60,000 nucleotides of DNA from Branchiostoma floridae. Its lineage: Eukaryota > Chordata > Leptocardii > Amphioxiformes > Branchiostomatidae. The notes under the pieces were generated by a model. That model had not been told where the DNA came from. It made no database searches and worked only from the letters and a program-made list of their open reading frames with translations. Location of the stretch: positions 22,845,737 through 22,905,736 of the forward strand of contig NC_049989.1 of assembly GCF_000003815.2 (NCBI RefSeq). The letters run 5' to 3'. How positions within the stretch are numbered: position 1 is the stretch's first letter; each line of letters opens with the position of its first letter. Below are positions 45,162 to 54,519 of this stretch, one piece after another. Both the position numbers and the translations under genes were made by a program.

Positions 45162-48145
45162 ATGGCTGCCAATGCTACCAACAGCGGAGATCATCAGGCG
45201 AAAGTTCCGACGACGGGTGCTGAGATTGCGGACTCGCTGGAGGCAGCCACGGACGCGACCCCTGACCTCGTTCCCACAGACAACGACGTAGTGCACACGG
45301 GCGGTTGCCACTGTGGCGCTGTGCAGTTTGTGGTAATGGCGCCCCCTGTCTTACAGGCAGTGGACTGCAAGTGAGTGTATTTTTGGTTTCTATCACGCAA
45401 TCCCAGAGCAAGACCCAAAGCAAGACTTCAAAGTGTGACCCTCAAACTTTCAAAATGTGACACAAAAAGGCAACTTCAGAGTGTCACCCAAAATTCAAAG
45501 TTCAAAGTATGGAACAAAGGCCACTTCAATATGTGACTTGAAGGCTACTTCAATGTTATCGGTTTCATGAATAAACTCATGGTATCAGACGACATGGGCG
45601 GCCAGCCGGATTCTTTGGTGACCAAATCCAGTCTGCCCAACAAGCTAAATTAGCGCTCCAAAGAGGTTTAGTCCTAGAGAAGTTTTGGCCAACCAGAGAT
45701 GGCCAAATCCATCTTGGGTTAAACTCCCAAAAGTGCAAAATAAGATTGTCTTGGGCCACCAAAGAACCACTAATACCAAGAACTCTTTTCGATAAGTGTG
45801 GTGGGTTCTGTAACATGCTCGCGGTATGTCTCTTCGTTAACACAGGACCTCCATTTCTTCTGTTTCATACTGTTCTATTCACAGAAAGGATAAAGGATTT
45901 GAAGGTTGGTAAAGCATCAGAAGGATGATGGCTGAGACACAACAATTTACTGACAAAGAATTTGAAGAGTACTAGTAGAGCAGAGTAAAGTTACTAAGAG
46001 ACCATGTCCTTGTTAAATCATGTCTCTCAGCTTGAGACTGCTGTAGTTTTTTAACTGCTGTTGTTTTTCTCCACGTCTCCAGCTGCAGTATTTGCTTCAA
46101 GAAGCAGAACAGACACTTCATCGTGCCCAAAGCAAAGTTCAAACTACTGCAGGTAGGCTAAACAGTGGTTACTCAAGCAACTGGATATGATTTTGGAAAT
46201 GGTCAGAGACTTCATGAAACATCCACTATCTTTTGCCATTGACACTGGTTTTATACCCTAACTATGAATTTATATGAAGACAAAGTTTATATAGTCCAAA
46301 ATGAATTAAACTAAGATTAGGCCACACCAATTTAATTTCTTGGTTCACGGATTCGCTCGCTCCTATTTTTTGGGAAAAAAAATAAAAATAAAAATTACCA
46401 CTCAGAAAATTTTCACCATTAATGAAACCATTCACAAACTTTCTGGTGTAGCAAACATAAAAACTGACACTACTTTTGTAATTTTCAACTTTTTTCAAGC
46501 TGAAAACTTTTTTTCTTTATGTTTGGGATTAGCCCTTACCTTTACCCGAACCATTTTACAATTTTTATTTTTATTTTTATTTCGCCCTCTCGCTCCATAT
46601 TTTTTATGAAAAAATCCGTGAACCAAGAAATTAAATTGGTGTGGCCTTAAGTCAAGTCATGGTTGCTGCAAATGAGTCATATTGCTCCTGTTGTTTCTGT
46701 ACAGGAGCTGGCCATATATGTTGAAGCTGCGACTGCCTGGCTGCAAAGCGAGCACTATTGAGCTCTTCCTCCTTGATACATGTACCATTCTGTTTTTCAG
46801 GGTGAGGACAACCTAACCTTTATACCTTTTTGTTACATTTTCAGGGTGAGGACAACCTTTAACCTTTATACCTTTTTGTTACATTTTCAGGGGGAGGACA
46901 ACCTTTAACCTTTATACCTTTTTGTTACATTTTCAGGGTGAGGACAACCTTTAACCTTTATACCTTTTTGTTACATTTTCAGGGTGAGGACAACCTTTAA
47001 CCTTTATACCTTTTTGTTAAATTTTCAGGGTGAGGACAACCTTTAACCTTTATACCTTTTTGTTACATTTTCAGGGGGAGGACAACCTTTAACCTTTATA
47101 CCTTTTTGTTACATTTTCAGGGTGAGGACAACCTTTAACCTTTATACCTTTTTGTTACATTTTCAGGGTGAGGACAACCTTTAACCTTTATACCTTTTTG
47201 TTAAATTTTCAGGGTGAGGACAACCTTTAACCTTTATACCTTTTTGTTACATTTTCAGGGTGAGGACAACCTTTAACCTTTATACCTTTTTGTTAAATTT
47301 TCAGGGTGAGGACAACCTTTAACCTTTATACCTTTTTGTTAAATTTTCAGGGTGAGGACAGCCTGACCTGCTACACCTTTAACACCCACCAAGCGAAGCA
47401 CCTGTTCTGTAAGACGTGTGGAGTCCAGAGTTTCTACAGCCCAAGATCCAATCCTGATGGATACGGTAGGAGAAGTGCTACATGTAGATGGCTTAGTTCA
47501 TCTTTATGAAATATATAACAGGCCTGCGTAGCATCCTCTGTAGTTACCGCTGGCACAATCTGCTAACGTCCGTCATAAGCAAGTAAAAAGGTTGAGCTAT
47601 CTGTTACTACAGAGGATGCTACCCAGGCTAATACATTGTATATTATAGCCATTACACACAACAGAAGCTTACTTCTTTCGGGAAGCTTTCAAGACTCTCT
47701 GTCACTTCTTCAATCTGGTACGTCAGATCTCACTTTTGGAGTTATCTTACCACGTGACAAGGCTTGACAGTTACAGGCCTGAGATAGTGATGCCCTTGTC
47801 CCTGTTAAGGTGCTTTGTTGTCTATGGATGTCAGTCTGAATCCTGATACCAATGTTCTTCTTTGTTGGTACATAACACTTAAGGAAAGAATCTGATCTTG
47901 TTCAAACAAAGACCAAATTTCTCTGGTCATCCTCAGAATAAAACCTCTAGACCTGGTTTCTCAAAACATGTGATTTATTGATTGATTTATTGATTTATTG
48001 ATTGATCGATCAACTGATTGATTGAATAGACTACATCCAGAAGGCCTAAACCCGGAAATCCCTGGAAATATGCTTGTCAATCTTTTATCAATTGGCTCTA
48101 CCGTTCATATAAGATTGATTGATTTGTTGTAGGTGTGATGATTTA

Positions 48146-48178
<33 letters not shown>

Positions 48179-48348
48179 CAGGTGTGATGCCCCACTGTCT
48201 GGACCAGGTGACAGTAGAACGAGTCGTCGTGGAAACGTTTGATGGACAGAACTGGGAGCAGACCATCCAGACCTCCTCCCTACCAGCCAGGTCAAAGGTC
48301 ACACAGGGCAAAGGTGACACCAAAGAGCCTGAAAAGCCAGATCAGTGA
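45162..48348 (+). CDS. CENPV: CENPV-like protein with GFA-type zinc domain, four coding exons
   Basis: Coding exons 45162-45370, 46083-46152, 47351-47465 and 48182-48348. All are GT/AG, 561 nt, 186 aa. After a 45-residue low-complexity N-terminus the GFA (Mss4-like) fold begins at [11 protein letters not shown]. Zinc-binding cysteines are C49, C51, C69, C71, C74, C113 and C116. Other landmarks are [32 protein letters not shown] and PHCLDQ. These match centromere protein V, which in vertebrates has a longer N-terminus and roles at centromeres and microtubules; the fold resembles glutathione-dependent formaldehyde-activating enzymes. The start codon follows an acceptor-like AG closely, so a 5' untranslated exon is likely. 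Exon 3 is preceded by a 12-unit acceptor minisatellite, and exon 4 by a decoy acceptor in a GATT tract. ATTAAA at 48454-48459 may be the polyadenylation signal. Confidence 0.92.
46160..46710 (-). repeat. Dispersed repeat, copy C, split by a MITE
   Basis: 'ttactcaagcaactggatat' to about 46316 and about 46650-46710 ('gcaaatgagtcatattgctcc') match the two halves of 40600-40920. The hammerhead-like core is decayed here (46198-46240). In CENPV-like intron 2. Confidence 0.6.
46317..46649. mobile_element. Harbinger-like MITE with TTA target-site duplication (copy 2)
   Basis: Element 46320-46646 (327 bp). Same inverted ends as 31561-31922 and nearly identical inside, lacking about 35 bp. Flanked by TTA on both sides. 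Confidence 0.87.
46801..47350 (+). repeat. Minisatellite of 46-bp splice-acceptor units
   Basis: Twelve head-to-tail units start at 46801 (44 bp), 46845, 46891, 46937, 46983, 47029, 47075, 47121, 47167, 47213, 47259 and 47305. Each runs GGTGAGGACAACC..., then a pyrimidine-rich tract ending TTTTCAG. The true exon 3 at 47351 starts GGTGAGGACAGCC, so each unit ends with the acceptor and the next begins with the exon's first bases. Confidence 0.95.
47521..47632. repeat. Hairpin-forming inverted repeat
   Basis: 'gcctgcgtagcatcctctgt' with 'agtta' pairs with 'agttac.acagaggatgctac' and 'ccaggct' across a 60-bp centre. In CENPV-like intron 3. Confidence 0.75.
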
Positions 48349-49544
48349 CAGCCAGGTCACAGAGGTCATACGTCGGGTTTACAACAACAGAAACGAGGGG
48401 ACTTGTCATGGACTTGTCCTGCAAAATTCAGCTCCCTAGAAGTTTATGATTCTATTAAAGACATAATGTATCTATTTATATATGTATTATTGATTATGCT
48501 ACATAACTATGCATTCCATGGTGGGGATATGTTATACAGGGAAGGGAGATACAATTCACAGAGGTGCCTTTTAGCTGTAGTACATTAATGTACTTAGATT
48601 GAGAAGATAATATTCAACTAGAAAGGTAACATTTGCAAGCAAAAATAATGTTGTTGTCTAACACTGACTACTGTTATGTTTATTCTTACTCCAACACATT
48701 TATGTGACCTGAACCCCTCCAGCTCTGTGCTAAGCCATTTGCTACATTATGTAACCGGACACCACAGGGTGCCCCCTACTTTACTGGTGACCATGGTGAA
48801 AGCTGTCTGGTCCAGGTCGTTGACCTCATTTGTTTGGAGAAGAAGAAACAGAACAAAAACAATATGTCACATACAGTCCAAATGATTACGATTTGCAGAA
48901 AATAAGCTGTAGTGCAGAGAAGATCTGCAAGAAGAACTTACATTTGTACATGTACAGTAGAAGCTTAATTGCACGGCCTATTTGCCAGTGGATTTTGTGC
49001 AATTATCCAGCTGGTGCAATAATGCAAAGTTTAATATCCAGCTGGACCGCACCGGTTTGAGATTTTCGGATTCCGTGCAGTTAACAGAAGTGTGTGTTAA
49101 TCCATTGTGCAATTAACTGGCTTCTACTGTATCTTCTTGTAGTCATTGTTTTAAATATTCCTTGGTGGTGGTCATTATACAATCTATGCAAAACTGTGAA
49201 CCTGTCTGTTATTTGCGTGGGATGGAAATGAATACAAATTTCTACAAAGTTATGTTCTGGTTACTTGTATTTCTGTGTTGTTTTTCTTACTGAAATTTTT
49301 TTCTTTGATAGTGTGTCTGACTCAGTGTTGTGTTTGGTCTGTATGGCCGAGGGGATCCAAAATTGCACGTTATTATAACGGGTTAGTAATTGCTTCATGT
49401 AATAATCTTGTATTTGCTTCCCAAGGTTATTAAATAAGCCATTACCAATAGCCCATGGTTTTTATAGTTGAGTTGAACCTTGGCTGATTGTACAGCCAAA
49501 CAAACAAGTAAACAAGAAATTCCGAACGTGCCCGCTAGAAATTT
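48349..49544. other. 3' flank of the CENPV-like gene
   Basis: Probable 3' UTR to about 48475, then intergenic sequence with the CAGTAGAAGC-family element at 48955-49129. No further exon recognised. Confidence 0.45.
48955..49129. mobile_element. MITE-like element, CAGTAGAAGC family, copy 4 (best copy)
   Basis: CAGTAGAAGCTTAATTGCAC at the left and GTGCAATTAACTGGCTTCTACTG-type right end, TA-flanked. Internal blocks are shared with the copies at 1210, 15168 and 34193. 175 bp, noncoding. Confidence 0.82.
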
Positions 49545-49711
49545 GTTTCCCGCACGGCACGAAAAACGTTATTTAAGCGTGCTGAAACCATGCGTAATGT
49601 TGACGTATTTTCCTTCTTTACGGATCTATACACCACTTATACGAGTACGTAAATATTGCATTTAAGTGGTCTTTCCATAGGTCCGTGTTAGTCCTTATTT
49701 TCCGGTTTTCC

Positions 49712-50560
49712 CGTTGTCTTTCAGCAGCTTAAAGATGTCGTAAATGATTTTTAAACCCCCTTTAAAACTTGTTTAAAGTTCACGTTTATTTGATCTAAAG
49801 CCTCTTTACGTCTCATATACGTGTGCATTAAGAGGATTATAACGTGTGTTTAGGTGCCTTTTCAGCAGCATAAAGTTGCCATAAATACTTATTAAAGCAC
49901 CCTTAAGACATGTTTAAACTTCACGTTTATTTGATCTAAAGCCTCTTTACGTCTCATATACGTGTGCATTAAGAGGATTATAACGTGTGTTTAGGTGCCT
50001 TTTCAGCAGCTTAAAGTTGCCATAAATACTTATTAAAACGCCCTTAAGACGTGTTTAAACTTCACGTTTATTTGATCTCAAGCCTCTTTCCGTCTCATAT
50101 ACGTGTGCATTAAGAGGATTATAACGTGTGTTTAGGTGCCTTTTCAGCAGCTTAAAGTTGCCATAAATACTTACTAAAACGCCCTTAAGACATGTTTAAA
50201 CTTCACGTTTATTTGATCTAAAGCCTCTTTACGTCTCATATATGTGTGCATTAAGAGGATTATAACGTGTGTTTAGGTGCCTTTTCAGCAGCTTAAAGTT
50301 GCCATAAATACCTATTAAAACGCTCTTAAGACATGTTTAAACTTCACGTTTATTTGATCTAAAAGCTCTTTACGTCTCATATACGTGTGCATTAACATGA
50401 TTTAATGTGTCTATATTGTTCTTTTTAGCAGCTAAAAGATGTCATAAATACGTACTAAAACACCCTTAAAACAAGTTTAAAGTTCCCTCTCTACTTTTAA
50501 TATACGTGTGCATTAAGGTGATTATAAGGTGTGGATAAGTGCCATTTTAGCAGAATAATC
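49712..50560. repeat. 141-bp tandem satellite, about six units
   Basis: The marker 'cacgtttatttgatct' recurs at 49781, 49922, 50063, 50204 and 50345, exactly 141 bp apart. The flanking first and last units are degenerate. Units share 'catatacgtgtgcattaaga' and 'ttcagcagcttaaagttgcc'. Confidence 0.93.
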
Positions 50561-50630
50561 ATAAGCACATTTGAAAGCAAGAAAATACAATGGATGAAAC
50601 TTTGAAATTTTATTGAATTACGAGAAAATA

Positions 50631-51444
50631 TTACATGGAAAAGTGAAAAAAACTACAGCCTACTAGGTATTCGTGGCCTTTTATTCTGATGTAGTCGGCA
50701 GTTGAAGCAATCACAACGGCTGTGTAATTCCGTGCAGTAGTCCACAGTTCCATTTCCAGTGTCGGGCAAAGCGTCTCGGCGTAAGTTAAAAGGAGCACAC
50801 ATGTACAGTTCCATCTGGTCACCACATGAATAAGAATCCGGTAAGATCTAGAGTAGTGGCCGATATGACTCGTGTTGTTGGATGGTCTTGGATTCTGTGG
50901 ACGCGAAACATGTTCAGCTTGCAGTCTCGGCTTCTATTAATCCGGATGGTACAAGTGCCGTGATTTCCCATTCTGTGTCGATTTCCAACAGCATCAACTT
51001 GTACAGAATGACAGCCATCTCCTATCTTTGCGTCAAATTCCGTCACCGGGGGTCCTAGGCTGTAAAAGCAGTGTCGCGGCCCCAACTTGCGGGTTAGAAC
51101 AGGTCCAAACCTTCTTTAATACTTCTTTTCAAATGAACGCTTGGAAAATAACCGCCCCTTCTCGTATGGCAGGTAAATTTGAATACCCCACTCTTTTCTG
51201 CCATTGGATACATCCTATCACATGGCACAGCTGAGCTATGCCACATACGGATCCGGAGGCACCCGCCCCATGCCGAATCAACGCTGAATAAATTTACATC
51301 TGGCCTGCCAACGCATATCAGATTATCCCCATAACCAAAACAAACACAAGCAACACGAGAAGTCACTGCCTGTGTGCCCGGACTGTTGACTGTTCTTTCT
51401 CGACGCTTGCTTGTAGATAAAGAAATTTTTTTAAAATCGTACAT
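50631..51444 (-). other. Uncharacterised minus-strand open frames in the element core
   Basis: Three adjoining minus frames (51444-51094, 51085-50819 and 50825-50631), each in a different phase, with a cysteine-containing composition such as VACVCFGYGDNLICVGRP and HGTCTIRINRSRDCKLNMF. They could be a frameshifted remnant of one gene captured in the element, or chance. No domain recognised. Confidence 0.25.
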
Positions 51445-51513
51445 TTACTTGCATTAAGAACTGCTCGCCGATAATAGTAAGAAATACATAGAGAAAACAC
51501 CACTCACTACACA

Positions 51514-51660
51514 AAACTCTATATCTACTCTCCAAGCAGAGGTTGAATCGCGCAGATATAGTAGTAGTCGGAAGAATTACACGGGCGCGGGTGTAATTTT
51601 TGACTACTACAGTACCTATTTGCGCGATTCAACCTCTGCTTGGAGAGTACGCTATATCTA
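51514..51660. repeat. Hairpin-forming inverted repeat
   Basis: 'tactctccaagcagaggttg' with 'aatcgcgca' (51527-51556) pairs with 'tgcgcgatt' and 'caacctctgcttggagagta' (51621-51650). An inner pair 'tagtagtcg..aattacac' / 'gtgtaatt..gactacta' extends it. A weaker third copy of the arm follows at about 51673. Confidence 0.85.
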
Positions 51661-51784
51661 CTACATCCTTATTCTTCAAGCAGAAGTTGAGTCGCTGAGA
51701 ATTTAATAGTAGAAATCGGGTATCTACCGGCTCTTAGCTCAAGGGTCAACTTGCCGCCTGAGTTAGACCCTGGAAATTCAGAAC

Positions 51785-52830
51785 ATATGTGCAGTATATT
51801 AGAATGAAAGGGTCTCCTCCTGTTCGCATAAACTGCGCTTCAAACATGCCGTATGTTCAGCAGAAACTTTTGAGACGGTATAAGCCAATAAATAAAACGG
51901 GGGTAGTGCCCCCTGTTCGCTTAAACTGCCGAATTCAAAGATTAAATATGCCGTATGTTCAACAGAAATACGCAGTATTTCATATACGTCTTAGCAACAT
52001 ATAAGCTAAACGGGGGAGGTCTCCCCTAGTTCGCTTAAACTACACGGATTCAAGGATTAAACCTGCATTGTGTTATCCAGAAGTACGCAATATTTCATAT
52101 ACGTTTGGGCAACATATAAGCTAAACGGGGGAGGTCTCCCCTAGTTCGCTTAAACTACACGGATTCAAGGATTAAACCTGCATTATGCTATCCAGAAATA
52201 CGCATTATTTCATATACGTTTGGGCAACATATAAGCTAAACGGGGGAGGTCTCCCCTAGTTCGCTTAAACTGCGCGGATTCAAAGATGAAACATGTCGTA
52301 TGTTCAACAGAAATACGCAATATTTCATATACGTTTTGGCAACATATAAGCTTAACGGGGGAGGTCTCCCCTAATTCGCTTAAACTGCGCGGATTCAAAG
52401 ATTAAACATGTCGTATGTTCAAAAGAAAGACGCAATATTTCATATATGTTTTGGCAACATATAAGCTAAACGGGGGAGGTCTCCCCTAGTTCGCTTAAAC
52501 TGCGCGGATTCAAAGATTAAACATGTCGTATGTTCAACAGAAATACGCAATATCTTATATACATTCTGGCAACATATAAGCTAAACGGGGGAGGTCTCCC
52601 CGTGTTCGCTTAAACTGCGCGGATTAAAAGATTAAACATGTCGTATGTTCAACAGAAATACGCAATATTTCATATACGTCTTGGCAACATATAAGCTAAA
52701 CAAGCTAGGTCTCCCCTTCTTTGCGAAATACATCATATATGCCGTATATTCAACAGCAAAACGCAACATTCTATATAACGTAAGGGAGTGTATATATATA
52801 AGCTAAACGTGAGAGGTCTACTCTGTTCGA
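51785..52830. repeat. 115-bp tandem satellite, about eight units
   Basis: The marker 'cgggggaggtctcccc' recurs at 52011, 52126, 52241, 52356, 52471 and 52586, each exactly 115 bp apart. Degenerate units lie on both sides (about 51896 and 52701). The units contain the small palindrome GGGGGAGGTCTCCCC and 'tttcatatacgt'. Confidence 0.93.
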
Positions 52831-53549
52831 ATTTAACCTTGCGCACAGAAAGAATTAATACGTCATATGCTTTCGGAAAAGCTAAAAAACACAGATGATT
52901 ATTGTATTTGACTTTGCTGAGGTATTAACAAAATATTTTGTACCAGAAAACGCAATTGTAAGTTTTGACTGTAAATCTTGCAACTGTTATAAAACAGATG
53001 ACGCAATGCTTTATCTAACACCTAAATAGCCAAGGTAAGTCTGGTAAACATATATTTTGTAACAGAGAAACGGCATTTGTCAGTTTTAACAGAAAATATT
53101 ACCACAGTGGTAAAACAGTAAAACGGACTATTTTCTAAAACTATTTGAGACATTTAAGTTGTCTTTTCGTCATACTAAAATGCGTTCAAAATTCACGTAA
53201 AGAAACACGACACATTAAGCTACATTTACACACTCTGAAATCTTACGTAAAGGCCAGATGTATGTTTCCGATGCCTTTAATAGATCTTAAAATCTGCTGA
53301 AATATTTCTCCGCCTTTAAGCGCTTTATACGTATCTCTGAAACTTTGCTTAAATAACTGTTTTCGTGCTGTGCCGGTGCCCAAATATAAAGTTCTATTGC
53401 TAAGGAATCCACAGAAATGTCAGCGGTTTGGAAGGAAAAATTAGAAGTACTTTTGCACAATCGCTGAAATGTTGGTTTTTTTTTTAGCTCATATAAAGTA
53501 AAACATGATCAAGAAGGTAGATTGTTTTTAAAGATTGGTTTCAACACAT

Positions 53550-53775
53550 TTTTTTTCAATATGTAACAAAGAAAATGATTACGTGTCTGTATGATTTGTT
53601 TGAATTAAACGTTCGCTCAATATGATTTTCTTTCATGTTTGGTTTGACTAATTTCTTTAGGTTATGCTGTAATTCACGTTGTGTTTCGGACCTCGACTGA
53701 CGAAGGGCGTATATTTTTTGCTGTCCAGTCAAGTCGCACCATGCCGAGAGATGAACAGCAGCAATGTTATACAAC
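53550..53775 (+). pseudogene. Duplicated, decayed promoter and first exon of the lectin gene
   Basis: The 200 bp up to 53775 are similar to 54335-54545 ('gattttctttcat..ttggttt', 'tttttgctgt', 'caagtcgcaccatgccg'). The copied start at 53741 reads MPRDEQQQ and then meets a stop, unlike the functional copy MPGGQQQSQTGDT at 54520. Confidence 0.65.
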
Positions 53776-54519
53776 ATAATATAATATTATCTATAATATA
53801 TTTCAATATAATATGATATGATATAGTATAACAGAATTATGATGAATATGCTTATTTCTACATTCCTATAGTAAATCTCTCAGATAATATACAGGGATGC
53901 ATGAATCAAATTTATCACTTAGCCAGTTTACCCCAAATCAGTTTTGCAATATATTCGCATTCTCCTTGTCGACCCTGACATTCTGACACGTGCAAAGCTG
54001 ACTCGTGTTGATTACACCACCTGACATCTCTATCAATACTGCAGCACTAAGCACGGGTTTGCCACCGGTGTTGCTTCACCCTTGGGTGAAGACGCCAAAC
54101 GAAAATGTATTGTAGAAAATCTATAAAAGTATACGTTAACGTAAAACTGGTGTGTTTACTGTTTACATGTTGTGTGATGAACAGAGAAAATTTCAGACGA
54201 AGAATAAAAAGACAATATTATTGTTTTTCTCATATGGGTGAATAGATGGATTTAATGTATGTAATGGGTTTCCAAACATGGTCAGAAAGGTGATCAAAAG
54301 AACTTGTTTAGAATTGTTTTTGATACCTCTCTTCCAATGTGCAACAAACAAATAAAACGATTGCGTGTGTATCTGATTTGTCTGGAAACGTGCGTTGTTT
54401 GTCACTCGTGATTTTCTTTCATCTTTGGTTTCTAATTTCTTCATATTTCACATTGTGTTCGGACCCCGCCTGACGCAGGAGGTGTATTTTTGCTGTGCAG
54501 AAACCTGACAAGTCGCACC

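Larger units (their letters stand above)
49545..53380. mobile_element. Putative 3.8-kb inverted-repeat element carrying two satellites
   Basis: 'cccgcacggcacgaaaaacg' plus 'ttatttaagc' at 49547-49577 matches the reverse complement of 53349-53378 (about 25 of 30 bases), with weaker similarity continuing inward (ctgaaacc..gcgta). Between the ends are a 141-bp satellite, a 1.2-kb core and a 115-bp satellite. No target-site duplication was identified and no transposase seen, so this would be a nonautonomous element. The boundaries are approximate. Confidence 0.5.

Noticed and set aside
49712-52830. CRISPR or centromeric alpha-type satellite
   Set aside because: Units are contiguous with no unique spacers, and only six to eight units are present, inside inverted ends.
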